Positions 18,722 to 27,425 are shown, counted from the first letter of the stretch. The stretch: 64,000 nucleotides of DNA from Streptomyces hundungensis (GCF_003627815.1 NZ_CP032698.1:496001-560000); one strand, 5' to 3'. The notes: generated by a model from the sequence alone, not told the origin. Program-made: numbers and translations.

Positions 18722-19081
18722 GTGAACCGCACCCGCACAGTCGTCCTCGCCGCCGCGGGCCTGCTCCTCGCCGGATGCGGCAGCAGCCCGGAACCGGTGC
18801 CCGCCAAGACTGTGGGGGTGGCCAGCCCCGGAACGGCCTGCACCGGCAAGAAGTGGCCACAGTCCATCCCGCCGGTCATGGGCACGCCACTGGCCGACGC
18901 CGTCGACGGTCCACTCCTCTGCTTCACCATCACGGCGGCAGTCGCGCCCGACGGCCACGATGCCCTCCAGGACCCCGCCAACGACACCGACTGGATCGTC
19001 ACGGGTACGAAGCGCGCGGCCGGAACCAAGGTCATCGAAGATCAGCCGATCACGCTCTTGCTCAACAGCCCCGACCAATGA
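18722..19081 (+). CDS. Small secreted lipoprotein, function unknown
   Basis: A 119-residue lipoprotein. The GTG start follows AGGAGGACTTC, a strong ribosome site. The N-terminus has two basic residues (NRTRT), a hydrophobic stretch and the lipobox LLLAGC, so cysteine about 19 would be acylated and the protein anchored outside the membrane. The mature part is small, has two more cysteines (GTACTGKKW; GPLLCFTI) that may form a disulfide, and shows no family I recognise. It stands alone; there is no operon partner. Confidence 0.8.
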   Translation: MNRTRTVVLAAAGLLLAGCGSSPEPVPAKTVGVASPGTACTGKKWPQSIPPVMGTPLADAVDGPLLCFTITAAVAPDGHDALQDPANDTDWIVTGTKRAAGTKVIEDQPITLLLNSPDQ

Positions 19082-19299
19082 CGGCGGCAGGCGTCCGTAG
19101 CGCGACGCAGGGCCGGTATCGCACGGTGAACCGGCCGCCCACCGACGGCACTTCGGGCCGAGCATGGTGGCAAGCGCGGCTGGTTCTCCCACTCCGCCCG
19201 ACCGCCGCCGGCTCCGCGTCGGACTCCATACGCCGGCTTCCCTCATGCATGAGTGAGAGCGACCATCGCGGCAGTGTTGCGGGGGTCAGTCGACGGCGA

Positions 19300-19647
19300 T
19301 CAGGCCGTCGCCCGCCAGATAAGAGCAGGTCGTGGCCAGGGCCGCGTGCGTGTCCAGGGCGTCTCGGGTCCCTCGCGGGCTCTCACGTCTCGTCGGAGTA
19401 GGCGCCGGTCCCTGCGGGGCCCGGCGGTGTACAGCCAGGACCGGGCGGACCCAGCAGGTGCTTCGGTGTTCACGGTGCGGTGGAGACGGGTGTCACCGCC
19501 CACACCGGGATAGCTGCGCTGTTCCGTTCCGGCGAAGCAACCGCGCAGGGTCTCCGCGACTGCTCGGGCGGCCTCGGGCGTGTGCGCGATGATCCGTACC
19601 TCGGCGTGCCCGAACGACGGCAGTGTCTGAGTCTCGATGTACTTCAC
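19300..19647 (-). CDS. Small conserved hypothetical protein
   Basis: The GTG at 19647 is preceded by AAGGGGG with suitable spacing. The core (SFGHAEVRIIAHTPEAARAV, LRGCFAGTEQRSYPGVGGDT, RLHRTVNTE) has the regular alternation of a small alpha/beta domain, and similar short proteins are common in Streptomyces. The last 40 residues are Arg/Pro-rich and look like run-on after a lost stop, so the natural C-terminus may be nearer 19420. It lies just downstream of the small membrane-protein gene at 19743-19931 on the same strand, and the two may be co-transcribed. Function unknown. Confidence 0.6.
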   Translation of the reverse strand: MKYIETQTLPSFGHAEVRIIAHTPEAARAVAETLRGCFAGTEQRSYPGVGGDTRLHRTVNTEAPAGSARSWLYTAGPRRDRRLLRRDVRAREGPETPWTRTRPWPRPALIWRATA

Positions 19648-19742
19648 GTGAGCGGGTCCCCCTTCGGGGTGGGCGGGAAGCCGACGGGCGGGAAACGGCG
19701 TACCGCCCGGCCGCTGCCCCTCGCCGGAGCAGGGTCTGCGCC

Positions 19743-19931
19743 TCACCGGTCCGCATCCATGCGGTGGGCTCGGCGACGGGTGTCATCCGGCAGGCCCGGA
19801 GGCCTCGGCAGAGCCTCGCTGAAGTGGTGGGCCGCGATACGTGCATCGTGCTGGGCATTGAGCAGGTGGATCAGGCGCATGCCGATACCGGTCGCGAGAA
19901 CGATCACCGCGACGATGACGAGGGTCTCCAT
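19743..19931 (-). CDS. Small single-span membrane protein
   Basis: A 62-residue protein. I prefer the ATG at 19931, eight bases after GGAGG; a GTG nine bases earlier overlaps that ribosome site. The sequence is one membrane helix (METLVIVAVIVLATGIGMRL) followed by a polar cytoplasmic tail with several histidines and arginines. Family not recognised. The next gene on the same strand starts about 95 bases downstream. Confidence 0.6.
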   Translation of the reverse strand: METLVIVAVIVLATGIGMRLIHLLNAQHDARIAAHHFSEALPRPPGLPDDTRRRAHRMDADR

Positions 19932-20084
19932 GTCGCTCACCTCCAGCCCTTTCCGGGCAGAGGGAGGGCGCCTGTTCCCATCGGGACTCCCAGGGGGGAC
20001 ATACAGGCCCCGCCTTCGCTCTCCCAGATCGCTTCCCGGCGTACGGCGTCGTGGACGAGCCGATCCGGCCCCGGTCGCATCGCC

Positions 20085-20290
20085 GCTGTTCGTGCGGACC
20101 TACCCAGCGATCTACCTAGGCGTTCACATCGCCCTGTGGCTCCTCGCGTTGCCGGCCTGCTTCGCCGCAACCGACGGCCTCACACAGCAACACACCCCGA
20201 TCGGCAGCCTCTGGTACGTCGCACTGTGCGCGATCCCCGCGACCGGACTCAATCCTGGCCGCACTCCGCGCCACAACGCCCCAACGGGCC
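20085..20290 (+). pseudogene. Possible membrane-protein remnant upstream of the TetR remnant
   Basis: The frame from about 20085 reads LFVRTYPAIYLGVHIALWLL, then ALPACFAATDG and SLWYVALCAIPATGL. These are two plausible hydrophobic segments without a start codon or ribosome site. It may be the tail of a broken membrane protein. The family cannot be named, and chance coding is possible. Confidence 0.3.
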
Positions 20291-20315
20291 GCGGAGCGTA
20301 TGCGATCCTGAAATC

Positions 20316-20722
20316 ATGGGGCACCACGGCTGGGGAGGCCGACCTCCCGCATCGGACGCGGAGGCACGACAGCGCATCATCGACGCGACCGCTCGCTGCA
20401 TCGACCGGCACGGTGTCGCCAAGACCACCCTGTCCGACGTCGTCGGCGACTCTGCGTCACCCGCCAGACGGTCTACCGTCACTTCAGCCGCCTCAACGAC
20501 ATCATCGCCGAGGTCGCTGCCCAGGGGGCCGAGTCGTTCGTCGAGCTGATGATCGCTCACCTTCAAGGGACCACCGACCCGGCCGAAGCCGTGGTCGAGG
20601 CCATGGTCTTCTGCGTGCGAACCATACCCACCCAGCCGCGCCTGAGCCTGCTGCTGCAACTCGCGGACACAACCGTCTTCGGCCGCGGCGCCACCACGCG
20701 GGACACCATCACCTACGGGTGA
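20316..20722 (+). pseudogene. TetR-family regulator, frameshifted and truncated
   Basis: The ATG at 20316 opens a TetR N-terminus: ARQRIIDATARCIDRHGVAK, TTLSDVVGD. At about 20448 the frame is lost. Reading one frame over restores the recognition helix, VTRQTVYRHFSRLNDIIAEV, and a helical ligand domain (ESFVELMIAHLQGTTDPAEA). Adding one base near GGCGACTCTGCG would repair it. The C-terminal part is also missing: the repaired frame stops at 20722 after about 135 residues, against about 200 for the family, where it runs into the convergent DUF7144 remnant. It would have been a ligand-responsive DNA-binding repressor. Confidence 0.8.
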
Positions 20723-21046
20723 GGGCCCAGATGACGAAGATGCCGAGGGCGATGCCGACCAGCGCCCACCAGGGCTGGTACGGCAGGAAGAAGAAGTCGG
20801 CGATGACGCTGACGCTCGCCAGGACCGGAGCGGTGAGGCGCGCCCAGGGCGCCGGGCCGGCGAGCAGGCCGAGGCCGGTGACGAGGAGAAGGACTCCAAG
20901 GACCAGGTGGATCCAGCCCACGCGGTGAGGTTGAACGCGTAGACGTAGGAGCCGAACCGGGCGTACACGTCGTCCTTGGCGACGGCGACGACACCCTCCA
21001 GGATGCCGACGACGCCCCTCACCAGCAGCAGGACGGCCGCGAACAT
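20709..21046 (-). pseudogene. DUF7144-family membrane protein, frameshifted
   Basis: Read leftwards from ATG 21046: MFAAVLLLVRGVVGILEGVV, DDVYARFGSYVYAFNLTAW, then a break at about 20925. The next frame continues WIHLVLGVLLLVTGLGLLAG, ADFFFLPYQPWWALVGIALG, IFVIWALTRR. Together these make a normal four-helix DUF7144 protein. The break is in TGGGCTGG, where TGGGGCTGG would keep the frame, so one missing G explains it. The in-frame 5' end lacks a good ribosome site, so the start may be damaged too. Function of the family is unknown. Confidence 0.78.
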
Positions 21047-21266
21047 GATGCCGCCCGAAGCCCAGACACTACCGGGTCCGTGCGCGGTCCTTGCCGACAG
21101 AGCTCATGGGACGAGTCCCTTCCAGGTGCGGTTCACGGCTGCACCCGGCGGTTGCTGCGCTGGTGCCAGGTGCGCTTCTCGGTGCCCTCGTTCGCTCGGA
21201 CACCGACGGGCATGGCATCGCAGACGGTCATCACGGGCTGCTTGACCCAAGGTAAAAAAATGCTAG

Positions 21267-22490
21267 ATGTGCTGTATGCCGCATCCTGGCGTCCTCATTC
21301 TGATCATGGTCGTGGCGGTCCTGGCTCCTCTGCTGGCCTACTGGGTCGGACACCGACTGCCCATCCCGCCAGCCGTCTTCGAGATCACTCTGGGGATCGT
21401 CATCGGCCCTGACGTGCTCAGATGGGCCCACGGCGACCAGCTCGTGGACGCCCTCTCCAGCCTCGGCCTGTCCATGTTGATCTTCCTCGCCGGATACGAG
21501 ATCGAGTTCGCGGCGATCCGTGGCGATACCCTGCGCCGCGCCGTGGGCGCCTGGACCGTCACGCTCGCCCTGTCTCTCGGCATCGCCTTCGCGCTCACCG
21601 GCGCCCAAGCCGGCAAGAGCTTCGTCATCGGCACCGCGCTGACCAGCACCGCGCTCGGCGCCGTGCTGCCCATCCTGCGTGACGCCGGGGCCCTCGGCGG
21701 ACGCTTCGCGACCGTGGTCATGGCCTTCGGCCCCGTAGGGGAGTTCGGGCCGATCGTCGCGATGTCCGTACGGCTCGGCGGGCGCAGCCCCGGCCGCGCC
21801 ACCGCCGTCCTGTTCGCCTTCGCCCTCATCACTGTGGTCGCCGTGATCTGGGCGCTGCGCCCGCCCCCGCCGTGGTTCCCCCGCGTCGTCACCCAAACCC
21901 TGCACAGCAGCGGACAGTTCACGGTCCTATTCGTGATGCTCCTTCTCGCCTGCATGCTCGGCCTCTCGGCCGCCTTCGGAGTCGACACCCTGCTGGGCGC
22001 CTTCGTGGCCGGACTGCTCACCCGCCTGGTCCTGCGGCGATCCGCACCCGACGGGGGTGAGGCCGTCCTCGGCAAGATCGAGGCGATGGGCTTCGGGTTC
22101 CTCGTCCCGATCTTCTTCGTCGTCACTGGCATGCAGTTCGACCTCGATGCCCTGCTCCACGGCGGCCGACCGTTGCTGCTGCTCCCGGTCTTCCTGCTCC
22201 TGTTCCTCCTGGTGCGCGGCGGCCCCGCCTACCTTCTCGCGCCGTCCGACTTCTCCCGCAGAGACCGCGGCGCGCTCGCCCTGTACTGCTCCACCTGCCT
22301 GCCCCTGGTCGTGGCCGTCACCACCATCGGGGTGTAGGACGGCGCCCTCGACACGGGCGCCGCCGCGGCGTTGACCGGGGCAGCCATGCTCTCCGTACTC
22401 GTCCTGCCCCTCATCGCTCCTCGCGTACGCGGAGGCACGCCCGCAGCGCCGGCCCCGACGAGCCCGGAGGTGGTGGACGAGCCTTGGTGA
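21267..22490 (+). pseudogene. CPA2-type cation/proton antiporter with in-frame amber codon
   Basis: The frame from ATG 21267 encodes a Kef/NhaS-like monovalent cation/proton antiporter with about a dozen hydrophobic helices (PAVFEITLGIVIGPDVLRWA; AGKSFVIGTALTSTALGAVL; TLLGAFVAGLLTRLVLRRSA). A TAG at 22335-22337 stops it in VVAVTTIGV. Beyond it the same frame goes on with DGALDTGAAAALTGAAMLSV and LVLPLIAPRV to TGA 22488-22490, the normal last helix. The TAG stands where homologues usually have a sense codon such as GAG, so a single change accounts for it. Without readthrough the product lacks its last helix. The ribosome site is weak (AAGG 14 bases upstream). Confidence 0.82.
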
Positions 22491-22654
22491 ACAGGGGCAG
22501 CGGTCTGATAGGTGGTAGAGGCGATGTCCCCATCGGCCCGGTCGTCTCGGCGCCCCGCCTGCTCCTCCCCGCGGACGCGGCCCAGTACCGCGCAAAGCCG
22601 GGCGTGGTGTCCATATACCTGCCCGACCACACCGGCCGGCGGCGCCGATGGGCA

Positions 22655-23563
22655 TCAGCAGATCTGGATCTCCTGGCGCCCACGAACCACCGTCACCCGG
22701 TACTCCGCGTCGGCGTAAGCGGGCCAAGGGCCGCCCATAGCCGGCCAGCCGAGGTCGGCATAGGGAACGGGGCGGCGCTGCCCGCGCAGCTTCATGAACG
22801 CTACGCCCGACACCAGACGCCCCTCGCCGTTGCCCCGGCCATCGGCGACCAGTCGCAACAGCGCGTCGTGGCCGAAGGGCCCGTTCAGCGGGACCACGAT
22901 CACCGCGCCGGGAGCGGCCTGGAGGAGCCAGGACTGCGGGACCTGGCGGACCGCCGCAGTGGAAATGATCCGGGTGTACGGAGCCCGCTCGCCATGGCCC
23001 TGCTCTGCGTCCCCGGCCACGACGGTGGGCCGCAACCCGAAACCCGCCAACTTCTCGCGGGCCAGGTCGGCGAGACGCGTGTCGATCTCCATGGTGACCA
23101 AGTTGGCGGGCCGGACCCGCTGAGCCAGCAGAGCGGTGCTGTATCCGGACCCCGTACCGATTTCGAGAACTACGTCCTGGGGGCCGGGGTCGAGGTAGTG
23201 CAGCATGTCGACGACGACCGCGGGGCATGAGGCGGCGGAGGTGAACTCGGCCTTGGTCGGACCCTCCTCGGGCCGCACCCGCCCGTCGTCCACCTGCGTG
23301 ATCAACGAGGCCTGCGCCGTATAGACGGCACGCATCCACTCCCGCGGCCTGACTGTGCGGTCGAGGACGGGGTGCAGACCGTCCTTACCAGGCCACGGCC
23401 ACCACACCCGGTCCGGTATGAACTGCTCGCGCGGCACTCGCAGAAACGCCTCGCGCAGCCATGGCCGACCGTGGAAGTGTCCGCCGTCGCGTGCGTCCAG
23501 CACGTCGGCGCATTGCGCCCGTAGCTCCGATGGATCCACCGGAGCCGGCATGTGACTGCCCAC
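22655..23563 (-). CDS. Protein-L-isoaspartate O-methyltransferase family enzyme, RiPP type
   Basis: A 302-residue SAM-dependent methyltransferase of the PIMT family. Motif I is VVLEIGTGSGYSTALLA near residue 135, with the family lead-in YTAQASLITQVDDGRVRPEE and the later blocks PYTRIISTAAVRQVPQSWL and GPFGHDALLRLVADG. The C-terminal extension (LVSGVAFMKLRGQRRPVPYA) is shared with the broken copy at 58.1-58.6 kb. Extended PIMTs of this kind in actinomycetes are usually partners of ribosomal peptides (lanthipeptides, graspetides), where they methylate an Asp that then cyclises. The GTG start lies four bases after the stop of a 37-codon gene whose last codons carry GGAGGG, so the two genes are probably coupled. 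Confidence 0.85.
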   Translation of the reverse strand: MGSHMPAPVDPSELRAQCADVLDARDGGHFHGRPWLREAFLRVPREQFIPDRVWWPWPGKDGLHPVLDRTVRPREWMRAVYTAQASLITQVDDGRVRPEEGPTKAEFTSAASCPAVVVDMLHYLDPGPQDVVLEIGTGSGYSTALLAQRVRPANLVTMEIDTRLADLAREKLAGFGLRPTVVAGDAEQGHGERAPYTRIISTAAVRQVPQSWLLQAAPGAVIVVPLNGPFGHDALLRLVADGRGNGEGRLVSGVAFMKLRGQRRPVPYADLGWPAMGGPWPAYADAEYRVTVVRGRQEIQIC

Positions 23564-23567
23564 GCGG

Positions 23568-23681
23568 CTAGTCGCCCTCCGGTGGAGGCATGGGGTCGGG
23601 TTCGGGAGCCGGGTTTCCCGGGTCCCCCGGTGAGCTGTAGGGGCCGCCCACCTGGCCGTCCGAGTCCTGGCGATGAGTCAT
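23568..23681 (-). CDS. 37-residue peptide, candidate RiPP precursor
   Basis: ATG at 23681 follows AAGGAG with nine-base spacing. The product begins MTHRQDSDGQVGG and ends PEPDPMPPPEGD: acidic, rich in Pro and Gly, no cysteine, one Asp-Gly. It ends four bases before the methyltransferase gene and supplies that gene's ribosome site, which argues that it is translated. A short acidic peptide beside an extended PIMT fits a modified-peptide precursor, with Asp-Gly the favoured type of site for such enzymes. The lack of Cys argues against a lanthipeptide. No ATP-grasp or cyclase is adjacent. Family not recognised; the role is inference. Confidence 0.5.
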   Translation of the reverse strand: MTHRQDSDGQVGGPYSSPGDPGNPAPEPDPMPPPEGD

Positions 23682-23905
23682 GGCCGACAACTCCTTGGCT
23701 GCGAGCAAGACGTAACATTCCTGAAGGACGTCACCCATTCTGGCGGCCAACACCCCTCCTCGGAAGGCGACTTGCCCATACTGCACTGCGTCCGGTAGGC
23801 CCTCTGTATGCCGATGCAGTGGCAGGCACGGTGTCGCAGGTGGTGTCTGCACCTATGCGGGATCGTCTCGGACAGTGCGTTTGCTCGGCCTCATCCGCGG
23901 CATCG

Positions 23906-24343
23906 ACCTACTTCCGCATCACCGCCGGTGTCGCGCGCTCTCCTCGCGGGGACGTACTGCGGGGCGTCGACACGGTGACCGGCGCCCGGGTGGTCGCCAT
24001 ACAGGCCAGGGCGTACATGGTGGAGGACGCGCGAGGAATCGACGCACTCGGCCGGCTGCGCCACGAGCATCGGGTGCTGGGGGCGCTCGACGGCATCGAG
24101 GGTGTCCCCTGTCTGATCGACCATGTGCGGCACGGCGAGGACGAGTACCTGGTCATGACCGACTGCGGGACGGCGGACCTGCGCCGCGACGTGTCGCAGC
24201 GCGGCCCGTATGCCGCGCGCGGCCGCGGTGCGGCCCGCCAAGTCAGCTTCTTGGCAGGTCAGTTGACAGGCATCCTCGACGCGCTCCACGCCCGCGCCGT
24301 CGTTGTCGCAGCCCTCAAGCCCCACAACGTGGTGCTCGGCTAG
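23906..24343 (+). pseudogene. Lanthipeptide synthetase (LanKC/LanL-type) kinase-domain remnant
   Basis: The reading frame resembles the kinase domain of class III/IV lanthipeptide synthetases: TPRGD-like glycine loop region (ARSPRGDVLRGVDTVTGARV), VEDARGIDALGRLRHEHRVL, GVPCLIDHVRHGEDEYLVMT and finally VVVAALKPHNVVLG then TAG. The catalytic block should read like VVRDLKPxNVVL; here the R and the catalytic D are replaced by alanines, and the protein ends right there. Neither the N-terminal lyase nor the C-terminal cyclase domain is present. It is a dead fragment, but it shows that a ribosomal-peptide locus existed next to the methyltransferase gene. Confidence 0.65.
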
Positions 24344-24365
24344 TGCGAGCTGACCTCTGCGAGAA

Positions 24366-25075
24366 GTGACGGCCTTCCGGGCCGGGGTGACGCGGGTCCT
24401 GGGGCTGCTGATGATCGTGGTGTCCGTGGCCCTGGCTGCTGCTGCGTCCTCGCGTTCACCGACTGGCTGCCCGCCAACGTCGTGCGATACGAGGCATACC
24501 GGGCGGCCGAACGTTGCCCGGCCGGCCCGATGCCGGATACGTGGCGGGAGGACTGCCTGGGGGAGATCGAGCTCGACGTCGTGAACACGGTGGTCCACGA
24601 CAGAGGCAGGAACCGCGAGTACCGGGCGATCGTGGACAGCAAACGGTTCCACGGCAAGCAGGACTTCGGCGACCCCGGACCGCTCCTGGACACGCTCCAG
24701 AAGGGCGACAAAGCCGTCGACAGCGTCTGGCGCGGCGACATCGTCGCACTCACCAAAGGCACGATCCGGCAGAAGACCTCTGACGAGCCGCCCGACAAGC
24801 CCCAGATGATCGCCGCCGCAGGCGCGGGCCTCGGCCTGCTCGCGGTGTTCAGCCTCGCCTTCGGCGCGGCACGCCTAGCCACGCCGCGCCGCCCCGACCC
24901 CTTCACCTGGCGCAGGTCCGGCAAGAGGCTGTTCCTCATCAACCTGGCAGCCACCTTCGGCGTGGGGCTTCCCCCAGTGTGGCTCGGCGTTCCCTGGCAG
25001 CTCGTGGCACCGGCGATCGTGGCAATCGTGCTGGGTGTGGGCTTCTCCCTCCTGAACCAGCGGCTCGCAGCCGCG
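24366..25075 (+). pseudogene. Membrane protein with frameshift, joined in frame to an acyl-AMP ligase fragment
   Basis: GTG 24366 starts TAFRAGVTRVLGLLMIVVSV, a membrane anchor. Within a GCTGCTGCTGC run near 24440 the frame slips. The next frame gives CVLAFTDWLPANVVRYEAYR, an extracellular stretch (ELDVVNTVVHDRGRNREYRA, PGPLLDTLQKGDKAVDSVWR) and two more helices (AAAGAGLGLLAVFSLAFGAA; LVAPAIVAIVLGVGFSLLN). This is a Streptomyces-type hypothetical membrane protein. Its end, near 25075, runs without a stop into the acyl-AMP ligase part; the open frame spans 24482-25939. The original C-terminus is lost. Confidence 0.7.
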
Positions 25076-25930
25076 GCCACATCCGAGCTGACGGCGGAGC
25101 TGGACCTGTCACGGTGGCGGCTCGCCCTCAACGGCGCCGAGCCGGTCCGGGCCGCCACCGTCGACGCCTTCAGCACGCGGATGACGGCCGCGGGCGTCGC
25201 CCCGTCAACGATGTACCCGGTGTACGGCATGGCCGAGGCCACCTTGGCCATCACCTTCCCCACCCCGGGCACCGCGCCGCGCATCGTCCACCTGGACCGC
25301 CGACACCTGTCCGAAGACGGGCTCGCCGTCGAAATGCCTTCGGACCACCCGCTGGCGAAGCCGCTGGTCAGCGTCGGACGACCGGTGCTGGGAATCCGGC
25401 TGCGGCTGGTGGACACGGCCGGCGCGACACGCGGGCCGGGGCGGTTGGGCGAGATCCAAATCTCCGGGCCGGCGGTCACCACCGGCTATTACGGAGCCCC
25501 CGCCGCCACCGCCGAAACATTCGACGGGCCCTGGCTGCGCACCGGCGACCTCGGACTCCAACTCGACGGCGACCTGTTCGTCACCGGCCGCCGCAAGGAA
25601 ATGATCAGTGTGAACGGGCAGAACCACTTTCCCGAGGACGCCGAGAGCCTCACCCGTGTACTGCCCGGCGTGCACCGGGGGCGGTGCGTCGCCTACGCGG
25701 ACACCGTCCGTGAGCGCCTCACCGTCGCGGTGGAGATCGCCCCCGGCAGCGACCCCGACCACGTGGCCGGGCAAGTACACCGGACGATCTGCGAACGTCT
25801 GGGCACGGCGTCGGTGCACGTCCACCCCCTGCCCCCGGCTGGCTGCCCCGCACCACCAGTGGCAAGTGGCAGCGCGGCCTGGTCCGCGGCAGCGCGGCCT
25901 GGTCCGCGAACTCCTGGCAGACAGGCCCTG
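25076..25930 (+). pseudogene. C-terminal half of a fatty-acyl-AMP ligase/adenylate-forming enzyme
   Basis: The sequence begins abruptly in the middle of an adenylate-forming enzyme: ELDLSRWRLALNGAEPVRAA, MYPVYGMAEATLAITFPTPG (A5), GEIQISGPAVTTGYYG (A6), WLRTGDLGLQLDGDLFVTGR (A7), RKEMISVNGQNHFPEDAE (A8). The ATP-binding P-loop half is missing, so it cannot activate an acid. Near the end a lost G in CCCCCGGCTGG shifts the frame, and the A10 block LPRTTSGKWQRGLVRELLAD is readable only in another frame. There, the 20-mer GGCAGCGCGGCCTGGTCCGC is tandemly duplicated (25868-25887, 25888-25907). The spacing of LALNGAEPVR favours the FAAL group, used in lipopeptide or polyketide starter loading. Confidence 0.82.
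25868..25907. repeat. Perfect 20-bp tandem duplication in the acyl-AMP ligase remnant
   Basis: GGCAGCGCGGCCTGGTCCGC occurs twice without a gap. Removing one copy gives the continuous A10 sequence SGKWQRGLVRELLAD, so the second copy is a recent slippage-type duplication. Confidence 0.95.
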
Positions 25931-25940
25931 AGGCACTGAG

Positions 25941-25985
25941 GCCCGGGTGTGCTGCCTCCTTGGACGGGGGGCAGCACACCCGGGC
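25941..25985. terminator. Bidirectional terminator hairpin
   Basis: GCCCGGGTGTGCTGCC (25941-25956) and GGCAGCACACCCGGGC (25970-25985) form a perfect 16-base-pair stem with a 13-base loop. It lies exactly between two convergent genes, the acyl-AMP ligase fragment and the EF-hand gene, and can serve both. Confidence 0.85.
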
Positions 25986-25993
25986 CCGCTGGG

Positions 25994-26539
25994 TCAGAAC
26001 TTGCCGAACAGGTGGTTGCCCCCGGCGTTCGCGTCCTCGCTCAGGAAGAACTCCTCGATGGCCTTGGCCAGTTCGGCCTCGGTGACGTAGCCGTCACCGT
26101 CGAGGTCGATGCGCGCCATGGCGGCCTCGTGGTCCGCGTCGCCCATACCCAGGCCGGTGTGCGCCTTGGCCAGCTCCGCGCCGTCCAGTTTGCCGTCGCC
26201 GTTGGTGTCGCACAGGTCGATGATGGCCTTGGCCACCGGCTGGATGTGCTGCCGGTACCCCTCGCCGGTCGCGGCGTCGGACCGCAGCCCGGCCACATAC
26301 TCCTCGCGGCTGACCGAACCGTCACCGTCAGTGTCGAGGGCCTGCCGCATGCCCTCCCACAGCGCCTGGTAAGCGTCGCTGAGCGCACGGTACTTGGGCG
26401 ATTCCGGAGCCTGGGCGAATTCCTGTCCCATACGGGCGACGATCAGATCAAAGTCCTCCTGGCTGATCCTGCCGTCACCGTTGGTGTCGATCAGGTCGAA
26501 GTGCCGAGTGATCTTGCGGGTCAAAAGGTCAGCGGCCAT
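25994..26539 (-). CDS. Calerythrin-like EF-hand calcium-binding protein
   Basis: A 181-residue soluble protein. ATG 26539 follows AAGGAG. It has four canonical EF-hand loops: DTNGDGRISQED (about 18-29, ending in Asp rather than Glu), DTDGDGSVSREE, DTNGDGKLDGAE and DLDGDGYVTEAE. This arrangement and length match calerythrin and related sarcoplasmic-type calcium-binding proteins of actinomycetes, proposed as calcium buffers or sensors. No signal peptide, so cytoplasmic. Monocistronic, ending at the strong hairpin at 25941-25985. Confidence 0.93.
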   Translation of the reverse strand: MAADLLTRKITRHFDLIDTNGDGRISQEDFDLIVARMGQEFAQAPESPKYRALSDAYQALWEGMRQALDTDGDGSVSREEYVAGLRSDAATGEGYRQHIQPVAKAIIDLCDTNGDGKLDGAELAKAHTGLGMGDADHEAAMARIDLDGDGYVTEAELAKAIEEFFLSEDANAGGNHLFGKF

Positions 26540-27134
26540 GAAGCTTTCTCCTTGTTGCGGGGGATGAACCGGATCGTCACTCAGCGTACACGTCTGAACG
26601 CGGTACGGAGTCACCGATGGTCGTGACGTCGGTGACCACCCCGCCCGGAGAGCGCCCACCCACCGAAGCCATGACCCACGTGCACAGCGACAGGCTCCAG
26701 AACGGCACTGCACACGAACGGCCCTGTCGCACATCCGGCGGCGCCGGCGAGCAGACCGAACCGCAACAGCCGACCTGCGCCGTAGCCCGCGCGGTCGTAC
26801 CCCCGCATCGCCGCGTCGACCTGGCGAGCCTGCTCCTTGAGGTCCACGCCGGCAGACCGCGCCCCACGGAGCGGGCCCACCACCAGGGTGGCCGGCAGCG
26901 AGACGGCAACGCCGTGACCCATGGCATGGGTGACCGAAACTGTGACCGAAACTGCACGATGCCCCGGTCAACCACGCAATAGAAGGTGACCCCTCGGGCA
27001 CTCCAGGTCCGGTGCCCTCCGGCAGAGCAGCAACGTGTCGCGGCCGCTCACCAACGCGCGGCAGACGACGGGCCACCATGCGCTCCCGGGAGCGCTCCGA
27101 TTCACCGCAGGGGCGTACCTACTCCCCCGCACGC
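26540..27134. other. Intergenic stretch without a supported gene
   Basis: No gene I can support. A leftward frame around 26611-26922 has one hydrophobic patch (LLRFGLLAGAAGCATGPFVC) and could be a relic of a small membrane protein, but lacks a convincing start. The promoter of the EF-hand gene should lie near 26560-26620. A short direct repeat, TGACCGAAACTG, is at about 26930-26970. Confidence 0.35.
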
Positions 27135-27425
27135 TGTCACCATGCCGTCCTCGGCCAGCTCGCCGCCGACACACCCGACCGCACGCTGCGCGTGATCGCG
27201 CCCGGCGCCCTGTTCGACGACCTCGGCACCTCGCTCTATCAGCAAGCCGCTCCATGGACGGCCCTGTCCGCCGTCCAGCAAGAGCACCTCACCGACCTCG
27301 GCATCCGACCCACGCCCCAACCGCCAAACCGGCCGCACAGACCACCGCGGCCAGAGCGGCTCGAGCCTTCGCACGCGGTACGGCAGCACCCGGGCAGTTC
27401 ATCGCCCGGGAAGGTCACTCCGTGT
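27135..27425 (+). pseudogene. Helicase-associated-domain protein remnant
   Basis: One frame reads AVLGQLAADTPDRTLRVIAP, GALFDDLGTSLYQQAAPWTA, SAVQQEHLTDLGIRP, the repeat style of the helicase-associated domains in large Streptomyces proteins often found near chromosome ends. After about 27340 another frame continues AARAFARGTAAPGQFIAREG, the start of the next repeat. There is no start codon or ribosome site, and the frames disagree, so this is a broken fragment. Confidence 0.5.

Noticed and set aside
23682..23852. Longer version of the 37-residue peptide gene
   Set aside because: The upstream extension has no ribosome site and unlikely composition; the ATG at 23681 has AAGGAG at ideal distance.
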